A DNA stretch of 64,000 nucleotides from JBMDXB01 sp048594975. GTDB taxonomy: Bacteria; Acidobacteriota; Vicinamibacteria; Vicinamibacterales; 2-12-FULL-66-21. Under the pieces are notes generated by a model. It saw nothing but the letters and a program-made list of their open reading frames with translations, did no database searches and was not told the DNA's origin. The stretch lies in NCBI GenBank assembly GCA_048594975.1, contig JBMDXQ010000101.1, positions 124,001 through 188,000 on the forward strand, read 5' to 3'. Positions 35,527 to 43,810 of this stretch are shown one piece after another. The position numbers and the translations under genes are program-made. Numbering within the stretch: position 1 is the first letter of the stretch; each line of letters opens with the position of its first letter.

Positions 35527-37352
35527 TCGGCGGCACGTTGACCGTCGACGCCGGCGCCGGCCGACGGCGCGTGAGCGTCGAGCGCTACCTCACCGAGCCG
35601 GTCGAAGAAGAGGCGGCCGCCGCTGCGAATGCCTGGATCAAGGCGCTGCGCACGGCGATCGTCGACGGCCAGCCGATGCGCCGGCGGTTCACCTACCGGG
35701 GCGACTCGCTCTGGTGGTTCACCGAGATCTACCTGCACAAGACCGGCACCATCGAGGACCTCTTCCGCGCCATTCTCGCCGTCGAGCAGGTGGTCGAGCG
35801 CGAACGCCCGATCGAGATCGGCGTCGCGTCAGGCAGTCGGCTGCTGCGCGGCGTCGCGCCGCAGGTGGCGTCGGCGCGCGCGGTCCGCTACCGCGGCGGG
35901 GCAGGCTTCGGCCGCGCATGGACGCGTGGCGCGCGCCTCGACCTGCGGGCGCGGGCGCTCACGCTGGCTGCATACGGATCGCGGCTGAGGCGTGGCCGGC
36001 TGGCGCCCGCCGCCGCGGCCCCGATTGCAGCGTTCGTCCACCGCGCGTTCTGGAAGGCCGACAGCGCCGACGGCAGCGCCGAGGCCTACATCGGTCCGGT
36101 GCTCTCGGCGATCGAACAGCGGCGGCGCGCGTCAATCGCCTACGTCGGCCTAGGGCCGGCCGAGAACTTCCCGGCGCGGCGGTGGTGGCATCCGGCGCTC
36201 GCCCCGGACGCTCCGGCGTCGCTCGCGCCGATCGAGGGGTTTGCGCCGCTGCGCGCGCTCGCCGGCTCACGAGGGCTGTGGCGCGATCGCTACCGCCTGC
36301 TGCGCGCCCTGGCGGGGAGCGCGGACGTCCGGCAGCGCGCGCGGATTCGCGGCTGCGACTGCTGGCCGGTAATCCGCGAGGAACTCGCGGGGGTCGTCTT
36401 GCTGCAGTGGCCCTGGTCGGCGCGCGCCATGGACGAAGCAGCGTCGGCACTCGACGCGCTCCAGCCGAAAGTCGCGCTCACCTACGCCGAGGCCGGCGGC
36501 TGGGGGCGCGCGCTGGTGCTCGAGGCGCGGCGCCGACAGGTGAAGACCGTCGGCCTGCAACACGGGTTCATCTACCGCCACTGGCTGAACTACCTGCACG
36601 AACCCGACGAGCTGGCGCCGGATCCCGGCAACGCGGCCGACGACGGGTTTCCGTGCCCGACGCGGACGCTGCTCTTCGACGAGTACGCGGCGAGCCATCT
36701 TGCGAGCGCCGGACGATTCCCCCGGTCGGCCCTTGCCGTCGTCGGCAGCGCCCGCCTCGACGCGCTCGCGGCGGCCGCGCAGCGGCTGTCGGAGGGCGAC
36801 CTCGCGCGCGTCAGGATCGCCGTGACGGGAAAGACCGCCCGCGGGTTCGTTCTGCTGGTCACGAAGTACCGCCAGGTTCGCGGCGTGCTGCCGGCACTGG
36901 TTGAGGCGGCAGCGGCACTCGAGGTGACGCTGGCGATCAAGACGCACCCGGCGGAGACGCCCGCCCTCTATGCGCCGGCCGCCGCCGGCGCCGCCCACGT
37001 CGTCGTGATCCCCGCCGCCGATCCGCTGGCCCCGCTGCTGCGCGCGGCCGGCGCGCTCGTAACGGTGAATTCGACCGTGGCGCTCGATGCGGCGGTGCTG
37101 GAGGTGCCGGCGCTGGTGATCGGCCTGCCGAACAACCTGTCGCCGTTTGTGGAGGCGGGGATCATGGCCGGCGCCGCCGATCGCAAGGCCATCGAACCGC
37201 AGCTGCGACGGATCCTGTATGATCGCAAGTTCCGAGAAGAGCTCGCGGGGGCCAGAGGGGCGTTCCTGGAGCGGTACGGCATGAGGCCCGATGGCCGGGC
37301 CGCCGACCGCGCCGCCGCGTCCGTGATCGGGCTCGTGGAGGACGTCGGCTGA
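35523..37352 (+). CDS. Capsule-type GT-B fold protein, surface carbohydrate biosynthesis
   Basis: A 609-residue soluble protein. The N-terminal half is not recognised. The C-terminal half looks like the GT-B fold of capsule and CDP-glycerol-type transferases: TVGLQHGFIYRHWLNYL, LLFDEYAASHL, VVGSARLDAL, LLVTKYRQVRGVLPALV, AIKTHPAETP and VTVNSTVALDAAVLEVPALVIG. These HGF, KTHP and NST segments are common to surface polysaccharide polymerising or chain-end enzymes. ATGA overlap with the GT9 gene; the following epimerase starts directly after its stop. Substrate unknown. Confidence 0.65.
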   Translation: MIGGTLTVDAGAGRRRVSVERYLTEPVEEEAAAAANAWIKALRTAIVDGQPMRRRFTYRGDSLWWFTEIYLHKTGTIEDLFRAILAVEQVVERERPIEIGVASGSRLLRGVAPQVASARAVRYRGGAGFGRAWTRGARLDLRARALTLAAYGSRLRRGRLAPAAAAPIAAFVHRAFWKADSADGSAEAYIGPVLSAIEQRRRASIAYVGLGPAENFPARRWWHPALAPDAPASLAPIEGFAPLRALAGSRGLWRDRYRLLRALAGSADVRQRARIRGCDCWPVIREELAGVVLLQWPWSARAMDEAASALDALQPKVALTYAEAGGWGRALVLEARRRQVKTVGLQHGFIYRHWLNYLHEPDELAPDPGNAADDGFPCPTRTLLFDEYAASHLASAGRFPRSALAVVGSARLDALAAAAQRLSEGDLARVRIAVTGKTARGFVLLVTKYRQVRGVLPALVEAAAALEVTLAIKTHPAETPALYAPAAAGAAHVVVIPAADPLAPLLRAAGALVTVNSTVALDAAVLEVPALVIGLPNNLSPFVEAGIMAGAADRKAIEPQLRRILYDRKFREELAGARGAFLERYGMRPDGRAADRAAASVIGLVEDVG

Positions 37353-38315
37353 ATGCGTGTGCTGGTCACCGGCGGTGCCGGGTTTATCGGGTCGCACCTC
37401 TGCGAGGCGCTGCTCGCCCGTGGAGACGAGGTCTTCGTCCTCGATAACCTCTCGACCGGCGCCATCGAGAACATCGTCCACCTGAAAGGGCATCCGAAGT
37501 TCCACTACACGCTCGACACGGTGACCAACGAGCCGGTGCTCGCCGAGCTGGTGGATCGGTCCGACGTGGTGGTGCACCTCGCCGCGGCGGTCGGGGTCAA
37601 GCTGATCGTGGAGTCGCCGGTTCACACCATCGAGACTAACGTGCACGGCACCGAGGTGGTGCTCGAGCACGCCAGCAAGAAGAAGAAGCTGGTGATGATC
37701 GCGTCCACCTCCGAGGTGTACGGCAAGAGCGCGTGTGTGCCGTTCACCGAGGACGCGGACCTCGTGCTCGGCCCGAGCTGCAAGCACCGCTGGGCGTACG
37801 CGTGCAGCAAGCTGATCGACGAGTTCCTGGCGCTCGCCTACTGGAAGGAACGCCGTCTGCCGGTGATCATCGTGCGGCTCTTCAACACCGTCGGGCCGCG
37901 GCAGACCGGCCAATACGGGATGGTGATCCCCACGTTCGTCCGTCAGGCGCTCGCCGGCGAGCCGATCACGGTGTACGGTGACGGGACGCAGTCGCGCAGC
38001 TTCACGTACGTCGGGGACGTCGTGGGGGCCATGATAGCCTTGATCGACGAGCCCCGCGCCATCGGACGGGTGTTCAACATCGGAAACGGCCGCGAGATTA
38101 CCATCGGTGATCTGGCGGAGAAGGTGCGCAAGCTGACCGGCAGCTCGTCGGCGATCGTGCGCGTCCCGTACGACCAGGCGTACGAGGCGGGGTTCGAGGA
38201 CATGCCGCGCCGCGTGCCCGACGTCTCGAAGATCGGCGCGCTCGTCGGCTACCGCCCGACGGTCGAGCTGGACGAAATCCTGGCGCGCGTCATCGAGTAC
38301 TTCCGTCGGCAATAG
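37353..38315 (+). CDS. NAD-dependent nucleotide-sugar epimerase/decarboxylase (extended SDR)
   Basis: A 320-residue extended SDR with TGGAGFIGSH (6-15), HLAAAVGVKLIVESP, STSEVYGKS, the intact catalytic WAYACSK (YxxxK), VRLFNTVGPRQTGQYGMVIP and VYGDGTQSRSFTYVGDV. This pattern fits UDP-glucose 4-epimerase or UDP-glucuronate decarboxylase relatives; which one cannot be settled by eye. It abuts the previous gene with no gap. Probable role: supply of a nucleotide sugar for the glycan. Confidence 0.9.
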   Translation: MRVLVTGGAGFIGSHLCEALLARGDEVFVLDNLSTGAIENIVHLKGHPKFHYTLDTVTNEPVLAELVDRSDVVVHLAAAVGVKLIVESPVHTIETNVHGTEVVLEHASKKKKLVMIASTSEVYGKSACVPFTEDADLVLGPSCKHRWAYACSKLIDEFLALAYWKERRLPVIIVRLFNTVGPRQTGQYGMVIPTFVRQALAGEPITVYGDGTQSRSFTYVGDVVGAMIALIDEPRAIGRVFNIGNGREITIGDLAEKVRKLTGSSSAIVRVPYDQAYEAGFEDMPRRVPDVSKIGALVGYRPTVELDEILARVIEYFRRQ

Positions 38316-38330
38316 AAGAACGGAATCAGG

Positions 38331-39305
38331 ATGGACCAGCCCAACGGTCTCAGGGCGCGGGTGCGGCGCGCGGCAGAGGACCTGCTTCGGAGCAACGCGA
38401 AGCCGGTCCGGCGGCTCCTGCTCGCCGCCGGCCGCGACCGCGCCCCGCTGCTCCCCGAGATCGTGCAGATCGAGAGCACCAACATCTGCAACGCCAAGTG
38501 CACGTTCTGCCCGCGCGACGAGATGCACCGGCAGCAGGGCGTGATGACCTTCGACCTCTTCACCAAGATCGTCGACGAGTGCGCCGAGCTGGGCATCGCG
38601 CACGTGCGCGTGCACAACTACGGCGAACCGTTCATCGACCGGCGACTGGCCGACAAGGTGCGTTACGCGAAGCAGAAGGGGATCGCCGAGGTCGGAATGA
38701 TCAGCAACGGCTCGCTCATCACCGAGCCGGTCGCGCGGGCGATGATCGACGCCGGCCTCGACGCGATCAACATCAGCGTCGACGCAGCCGGACGCGAAGT
38801 ATTCGAGGCGACGCGGATCGGGCTGAAGTACGACACGGTCATCGCCAATATCGAGCGGATCGTGCGGCTCAGGAAGGAGCTCGGGCGGCGGCGCCCGAAG
38901 CTGATCCTGTCGTTCGTGCGCCAGAACAACTCGGCGGACGAGCAGGCGTTCGTCGAGCACTGGCGGCACGTGGCCGACAAGATCCACGTCACCGATCTGC
39001 ACAACTGGGCAGGGACGCTGCACCGGGAATCCGATGTCAACTACCCCTGCTACCGGCCGTGGCTCACCTTCACCGTGCTGTGGGATGGCCGCGTGGCGCT
39101 CTGCTGCGCGGATTTCGACGGCCGCACCATCCTCGGGGACGTGCGGACCTCGACGATCCGCGAAATCTGGAACGCCGCACCGTACCGCGGAGCGCGGCGC
39201 CAGCACCTCGACAGCGGCGGCCCGGACATCTGCCGGTCGTGTGACCTGCCGCGGAAGGACTCGCCGCTCTGGGTCACGAAGCTGCGGCGGAAGGAGCTCG
39301 GCTGA
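38331..39305 (+). CDS. Radical SAM protein with SPASM domain
   Basis: A 324-residue radical SAM enzyme. The cluster motif is Cys53-x3-Cys57-x2-Cys60 (CNAKCTFC), preceded by IVQIESTNI, and later come MISNGSLIT and INISVDAAG. The C-terminal SPASM-like region has DVNYPCYRPW, RVALCCADFDG, GDVRTSTIREIWN and CRSCDLPRK, so additional Fe-S clusters are likely. Radical SAM/SPASM proteins of this build are common in polysaccharide loci, but the reaction is unknown. It lies 15 bases after the epimerase. Confidence 0.88.
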   Translation: MDQPNGLRARVRRAAEDLLRSNAKPVRRLLLAAGRDRAPLLPEIVQIESTNICNAKCTFCPRDEMHRQQGVMTFDLFTKIVDECAELGIAHVRVHNYGEPFIDRRLADKVRYAKQKGIAEVGMISNGSLITEPVARAMIDAGLDAINISVDAAGREVFEATRIGLKYDTVIANIERIVRLRKELGRRRPKLILSFVRQNNSADEQAFVEHWRHVADKIHVTDLHNWAGTLHRESDVNYPCYRPWLTFTVLWDGRVALCCADFDGRTILGDVRTSTIREIWNAAPYRGARRQHLDSGGPDICRSCDLPRKDSPLWVTKLRRKELG

Positions 39306-39311
39306 AAAGTG

Positions 39312-39340
39312 GCAGGGCCACGCCGGGCGCCAAGCCCTGC
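39312..39340 (+). other. Hairpin after the radical SAM gene
   Basis: GCAGGGC (39312-39318) and GCCCTGC (39334-39340) form a 7-base stem with a 15-base loop just after the stop at 39305. There is no T-tract, so this is not a classical intrinsic terminator. The rest of the 110-base gap holds TATACT at 39393-39398, a possible -10 for the next gene. Confidence 0.35.
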
Positions 39341-39415
39341 TGTCCGCGAATGTCACCCGTCCGCCACGCTCGCGGCACCGTCCAATGGAGCGTATACTGA
39401 GTGGGGTTTCAAGCC

Positions 39416-40159
39416 ATGCAGAAACTTCTTTGCTGCGTCGCGCTGACCGTCTCGGTTGCCGCCGCATCCACTGCTGCCGCCCAGCAATTGACGCTCTCCA
39501 TCGCCGACGGGCGCGCCACGCTGATCGCGACCGACGTGCCGCTGCGGCAGGTGATGGCCGAATGGGCGCGCATCGGCGAGACGAAGGTGGTCAACGGCGA
39601 GCGCCTCGTCGGTCCGAACCTGACGATCCAGCTGGTCGATCGTCCCGAGCGCGAGGTCCTCGATGCGGTCCTGCGAACCGCCGCCGGCTACGTGGCCGCG
39701 CCGCGCAACGCCGGTGACCCGCGCCTCTCGATGTACGACCGGATCCTCATCCTTCCGACGAGCCAGGCACCGGCGTTCAACCCGGTCGCGGCCGCGCCGC
39801 CGACGTTCACGCAGCCGCGGCCGGGCGTACCGATGCCGATGACCGTGCCGATGCCGGCGGGAGACAACGAGGATCCGCAGGAGCAGCCGATGGTGCTGCC
39901 GGCCGGCGCCGCCGCCGTGCCAGGCGCAATGCCGCTGCCGGTGCCGGCAGGCGCGACCGCCGTTCCCGGCATGATGCCGCAGCAGGTACCCGTCACGCAG
40001 CCGACGCCGGGAATGCCGCAGACGCTGCCGCGGCCCGGCATGCTTCCGCAGCCGACCCAGATGGTCCCGAATCCCTACGTCCCGAACCCCGCGCAGCAGC
40101 CCCAGCAGCCCAACGTCCGCCCGAGCGGGAGGCCGCCAGGCCGCCCCGACGGCGACTAG
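39416..40159 (+). CDS. Secreted protein with STN-like domain and Pro-rich tail
   Basis: A 247-residue exported protein. A signal peptide (MQKLLCCVALTVSVAAAS, cleavage near AAA-QQ at 22-23) precedes an N-terminal domain of about 85 residues (LTLSIADGRATLIATDVPLRQVM... LTIQLVDRPEREVLDAVLRTAAGY) reminiscent of secretin-N/STN domains of outer-membrane systems. The remaining 130 residues are low-complexity, rich in Pro, Met, Gln and Ala with repeats such as PMPMTVPMP. It stands alone between glycan genes. The STN assignment is tentative. Confidence 0.6.
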   Translation: MQKLLCCVALTVSVAAASTAAAQQLTLSIADGRATLIATDVPLRQVMAEWARIGETKVVNGERLVGPNLTIQLVDRPEREVLDAVLRTAAGYVAAPRNAGDPRLSMYDRILILPTSQAPAFNPVAAAPPTFTQPRPGVPMPMTVPMPAGDNEDPQEQPMVLPAGAAAVPGAMPLPVPAGATAVPGMMPQQVPVTQPTPGMPQTLPRPGMLPQPTQMVPNPYVPNPAQQPQQPNVRPSGRPPGRPDGD

Positions 40160-40205
40160 CCCGCCAGCGGCCGCCACCGACTCGCCGAAGACGCCTGCGG
40201 CGGCC

Positions 40206-40214
40206 TGTTAGAAT
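40206..40214 (+). promoter_or_regulatory. Extended -10 box TGT TAGAAT before methyltransferase
   Basis: TG at 40206-40207 and TAGAAT at 40209-40214. A start about seven bases downstream would fall three bases before the ATG at 40224, so the mRNA could be almost leaderless. No -35 match is evident. Confidence 0.35.
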
Positions 40215-40223
40215 CTCCGCATC

Positions 40224-40934
40224 ATGAGCGGCAGTCCGCCGGTGGGGCGCCGCGGCGAGTACGCGGCGCGCGGCGAGTACCACCGCACGCCGGATCCCAC
40301 CTGGGAGTTCTACCCGACCTATCTCGCCAAGCTCGCCGCGGTCCGGCGCTGGCTCGACGCGCTGCCGCCGCAGACGCACGTCCTCGATGCCGGCTGCGGC
40401 GAGGGCGTGCTCGTCGACGAGTACGCCGGCCGCCTGCGGATGGAGGGGCTCGACCCGAACTACTCGTCGGAACGCGTGCGCTCCGGCTCGCTCACCGCGC
40501 TGCCCTACGGTGCCGCGACGTTCGACCGCGCGCTCTGCCTGGACGTGCTCGAGCACCTGGCCTTCGCCGACCAGCCGCGTGCGCTCGAGGAACTGCACCG
40601 GGTGCTCAGGCCGGGCGGCGAGTTGCTGGTCTCCGTTCCCAACCTGGCGCACCTGCAATCGCGCGTGCACTTCTTCCTGCTCGGCCGCCTCGTGCGCACC
40701 GCGTCGGAACAGAAGCACCCCGGGGATCGCCCGGTCGCCGAGTACATCCGCCTCGGCGAGCGCGCCGGCTTCCGCCTGGTCGGGCGTCGGGGCATCTTTC
40801 CGACCGTGCCGATCCTCACGCGCTACATCCGCCGCCATCCGCAGCGGCTGCTGCCGCTGCACCGCTTCCTGACGCGCGTGCTGCCGGTGCCGGGACTCTG
40901 CCTGCTGAACCTGCTGACGTTCCGGAAGCCCTGA
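40224..40934 (+). CDS. Class I SAM-dependent methyltransferase
   Basis: A 236-residue methyltransferase with VLDAGCGEGVLVDEYAGRL (motif I), TFDRALCLDVLEHLAF and ALEELHRVLRPGGELLVSVPN, the usual UbiE-like core. The C-terminal 60 residues are basic and hydrophobic (HPQRLLPLHRFLTRVLPVPG), perhaps binding the membrane or a lipid-linked glycan. Three bases separate it from the flippase that follows. Confidence 0.85.
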   Translation: MSGSPPVGRRGEYAARGEYHRTPDPTWEFYPTYLAKLAAVRRWLDALPPQTHVLDAGCGEGVLVDEYAGRLRMEGLDPNYSSERVRSGSLTALPYGAATFDRALCLDVLEHLAFADQPRALEELHRVLRPGGELLVSVPNLAHLQSRVHFFLLGRLVRTASEQKHPGDRPVAEYIRLGERAGFRLVGRRGIFPTVPILTRYIRRHPQRLLPLHRFLTRVLPVPGLCLLNLLTFRKP

Positions 40935-40937
40935 CCG

Positions 40938-42521
40938 TTGTTCAACAAGCTTCGCGCGCTGTCGAAGGACCTGGCGATCTACGGCGTCGGCGACGTCGCG
41001 GTGTCGGCCGTCAACTTCCTGCTGCTGCCGATCTTCGTGTCGTTCCTGACGCCAACCGACTACGGCGTCCTGGCGCAGCTGGGCGCCGTCGAGGTGGTGG
41101 CGAAGATCGTGTTCCGCTGCGGCCTCGACGGCTCGTTCATGCGCTTCTACTACGACTACCCCGAGCAGCGCGATCGCCAGCGGCTGGCCAGCACGATCTT
41201 CTTCTTCCTGCTGGCGATCAACTCCGCGCTGCTCGTCGCGGCCGTGATCGCCGCACCCGCCCTGGCCCCGCGGCTCTTCGGCTGGGGTGACGCGGCGGCG
41301 TCCGGGCGCGACGCGCAGCTCCTCGCACTGCGGCTGGTGCTGATCAACACCTTCGCGATCAGCTTCACGTTCTTCCCCTTCCACCTGCTGCGCATGCAGC
41401 AGCGCGCGGCGGAGTTCAGCCTGCTGACGCTCGCCCGATCGGTTTCGACGCTGCTGCTGCGCGTCCTCCTGGTCATCGGCCTTGCCTTCGGCTTCATGGG
41501 CGTCGTCGTCGCTGACCTGATGGTCACGGCGCTGCTGCTCGCCGTCCTGGGCCGGCCCTTCGCGTCGCTCGTCCGGCCCGTCGTATCCGGCCCCATGCTC
41601 CGCGAGTCGCTGGCGTTCGGCCTGCCGCGGCTGCCGCACGCGTTTGCACAGCAGCTGATGGCGGTGGGCGATCGGTTCATCCTGGGATGGCTCCGGATCA
41701 GCACCGCGGAGATCGGCGTGTACTCGATCGGCGCCACGTTCGCCCTGGCACAGAAGCTGTTCCTGAGTGCGTTCGAGTACGCGTGGGCGCCGTTCTACTA
41801 CGCGACCGCCCGCGAGCCGGACGGCCGGCGTGTCTTTGCCGTCGTAGGCACGTACGCGTTCGGAGTCCTGGCGCTGATGACCGCCGCGCTCTCGGCGGTC
41901 GCCGGAGATCTGCTGCAGCTCATGCTGCACGAGCAGTTCCCCAGGTACGCCGCGGCGACCTCCGTGATTCCAGGGATTGCCGTCGGCGTGATGCTCCAGG
42001 GCGTCTACCTGCTCACGTCCATAGGACTGAACATCACCAAGCACACCCGGTACTACCCCGTGTCGACGATTGCCGCCGCCGCGACCAGCCTCGCCCTCAA
42101 CCTCGCACTCATTCCGCGCTACGGCATCGTCGGGGCGGCATGGGCGAACGCCGCGGCGTACGCCGTGCAGGCCGCGATGGCGTTCGGCTTTTCGCAGCGG
42201 TTCTACCCGGTTGACTACGAATGGGGCCGGCTCGTGCGGGTCGCCGGCGCGGCGCTGCTCGGTTACCTGGTGGCGCGGCGCCTCCCCGGGATGCCACCGC
42301 TCGCCGGCGTCGTCGCCCGCGGCGCGACGGTCGTCGCGATCATGGGCGCCGTGCTGGCGCTCACGCGGTTCTTCCAGCCGGCGGAGCTGCAGGTGCTGGC
42401 GCGCCTGCGCGCCCGGCCCGCCGGGATCGCGCCGCTGCCGCCGCCCGAGACGACGGAGTTCGCCGGCGAGATCATCGCGACGGAGGTCAGCGACGGGCCT
42501 GTCGTGAAACGGCCCAGCTGA
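40938..42521 (+). CDS. Wzx-type oligosaccharide flippase (MOP superfamily)
   Basis: A 527-residue membrane protein of 12 to 14 helices that would flip lipid-linked oligosaccharide. It starts (TTG) MFNKLRALSKDLAIYGVGDVAVSAVNFLLLPIFVSFLTPTDYGVL, the classical polysaccharide-exporter N-terminus, and has FGLPRLPHAFAQQLMAVGDRFIL and AEIGVYSIGA at mid-length. The last 50 residues are a hydrophilic tail. It provides the export step for the glycan cluster, next to methyltransferase and radical SAM genes. Confidence 0.87.
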   Translation: MFNKLRALSKDLAIYGVGDVAVSAVNFLLLPIFVSFLTPTDYGVLAQLGAVEVVAKIVFRCGLDGSFMRFYYDYPEQRDRQRLASTIFFFLLAINSALLVAAVIAAPALAPRLFGWGDAAASGRDAQLLALRLVLINTFAISFTFFPFHLLRMQQRAAEFSLLTLARSVSTLLLRVLLVIGLAFGFMGVVVADLMVTALLLAVLGRPFASLVRPVVSGPMLRESLAFGLPRLPHAFAQQLMAVGDRFILGWLRISTAEIGVYSIGATFALAQKLFLSAFEYAWAPFYYATAREPDGRRVFAVVGTYAFGVLALMTAALSAVAGDLLQLMLHEQFPRYAAATSVIPGIAVGVMLQGVYLLTSIGLNITKHTRYYPVSTIAAAATSLALNLALIPRYGIVGAAWANAAAYAVQAAMAFGFSQRFYPVDYEWGRLVRVAGAALLGYLVARRLPGMPPLAGVVARGATVVAIMGAVLALTRFFQPAELQVLARLRARPAGIAPLPPPETTEFAGEIIATEVSDGPVVKRPS

Positions 42522-42528
42522 GAGCGCG

Positions 42529-42537
42529 TGCTAAGAT
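42529..42537 (+). promoter_or_regulatory. Extended -10 box TGC TAAGAT before radical SAM gene
   Basis: TG-C-TAAGAT, followed by AGCT, lies 33 bases before the ATG at 42570. The ten bases TAAGATAGCT also precede the GT9 gene at 34360. No convincing -35. Confidence 0.35.
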
Positions 42538-42569
42538 AGCTGGATTTTCGGGACAGCATCCCCACGCGC

Positions 42570-43808
42570 ATGGTCCTCGGCCGGAAAGTCCGTGAATCGC
42601 TCGCCCTGCGCGCGCGCGCGCTGCCGCTGGCGCGGCATGCCTGGGCGCGGTATCGCACGCTCCGCTACCAGCGACGCATCCAGCGCTTCCTCGCCGAGAA
42701 GTCGGGACGCGCCGATCGGCTGCCGCTCGGCGCCGTGTACGAAGCTACGATGCGGTGCAACCTGCACTGCGAGTTCTGCTACGTCGGCGACCTGTTGAAC
42801 ATCGAGGGGGAATGGCGCCACGAGCTGCACATCGACGCGCTCGGCGCCGCCTTTCCCGACCGGTCCGGTTTCCAGGTGAGCCTCACCGGCGGCGAGATCT
42901 TCATGCGCAAGGACATCATGTCCGTGCTCGCGCTGTTCCGGGACAAGGGATACGCCTGCGGCTACCTGACCACCAACGGCACGATCATCAACGAGGAGCG
43001 CGCCGACGCGCTCGCCGATCTCGCCGCCGCCGGGTTTCTCAGGCACATCAGCGTATCGATTGACGGCCCGCGGGAGATTCACGACGTCGCGCGCGGCCTG
43101 GCGGGCACGTTCGACCGCACCTGCGAAGGACTGCGCCGGCTGCAGGCGGCGGCGCGCCGCAAGCAGGCACCGCTGCGCGTCAGCATCAACACCACGGTCG
43201 CGCACGAGAGCCTCGACGCGCTCGACCGGATGGTGGAGGTGGCAGAGGAGCTCGGCGTCGATGCCATCGGGCTCAACCACCTGATGTTCAGCACGCCCGA
43301 GGAAGTGGCGGAGACCGTTCGCCTCGTCGGGGCGGCCGACGCGTCGGTGATCTCGACGTTCGTGACGCCGGACCCCGGGATCGACCTGGCGCGTGTGCGC
43401 GAGAAGGTGGCGGCACTCGAAGCGAAGTGCCGGCAGCGGAACATCCTGTTCGACTTCCGCCCGAAGGTCCACCCGCACCTCATGGAGCGCTACTACACGC
43501 CCGGGGCCAGGCTGGAGGGACGGTGCCTGTACCCGTTCCTGCACGCGCGCGTGTCGTTCTCCGGGAAGGTGTACTTCTGCCCGTTCATCCGGGTGGAGGT
43601 GGGCGATCTCGCGACGTCCTCGCTCGAGGAGGTCTGGAACAGCCCGCGGTACGTGGAGCTGCGCAGGAAGCTGGTCACCGAACGGCTGTTCCCGGTCTGC
43701 CGCCGCTGCTGCAAGGTGGAGCTGTCGCCCTCGGCAGTGGCCGAACCGGCCGGCGAGGGGGCGGCGGCTCCGCCTCGCCGCACCATCCCGCTCACGGTGG
43801 TCCGCTGA
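42570..43808 (+). CDS. Radical SAM protein with SPASM-like domain
   Basis: A 412-residue radical SAM enzyme with Cys63-x3-Cys67-x2-Cys70 (CNLHCEFC), VSLTGGEIFMRKDI, YLTTNGTIIN and ISVSIDGPREIHD. The C-terminal region (CLYPFLHARVSFSGKVYFCPFIRVEVGDL, then PVCRRCCKVEL) looks like a SPASM or Twitch cluster site. The N-terminal 50 residues are basic. It shares only the general fold with the protein at 38331. The next radical SAM gene begins three bases after its stop, so the two are probably co-translated. Confidence 0.88.
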   Translation: MVLGRKVRESLALRARALPLARHAWARYRTLRYQRRIQRFLAEKSGRADRLPLGAVYEATMRCNLHCEFCYVGDLLNIEGEWRHELHIDALGAAFPDRSGFQVSLTGGEIFMRKDIMSVLALFRDKGYACGYLTTNGTIINEERADALADLAAAGFLRHISVSIDGPREIHDVARGLAGTFDRTCEGLRRLQAAARRKQAPLRVSINTTVAHESLDALDRMVEVAEELGVDAIGLNHLMFSTPEEVAETVRLVGAADASVISTFVTPDPGIDLARVREKVAALEAKCRQRNILFDFRPKVHPHLMERYYTPGARLEGRCLYPFLHARVSFSGKVYFCPFIRVEVGDLATSSLEEVWNSPRYVELRRKLVTERLFPVCRRCCKVELSPSAVAEPAGEGAAAPPRRTIPLTVVR

Positions 43809-43810
43809 AC

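Noticed and set aside
36267..39467. 1066-codon open frame on the minus strand
   Set aside because: It lies opposite a capsule-type transferase, an epimerase and a radical SAM gene with clear motifs; the antisense product shows no domain.
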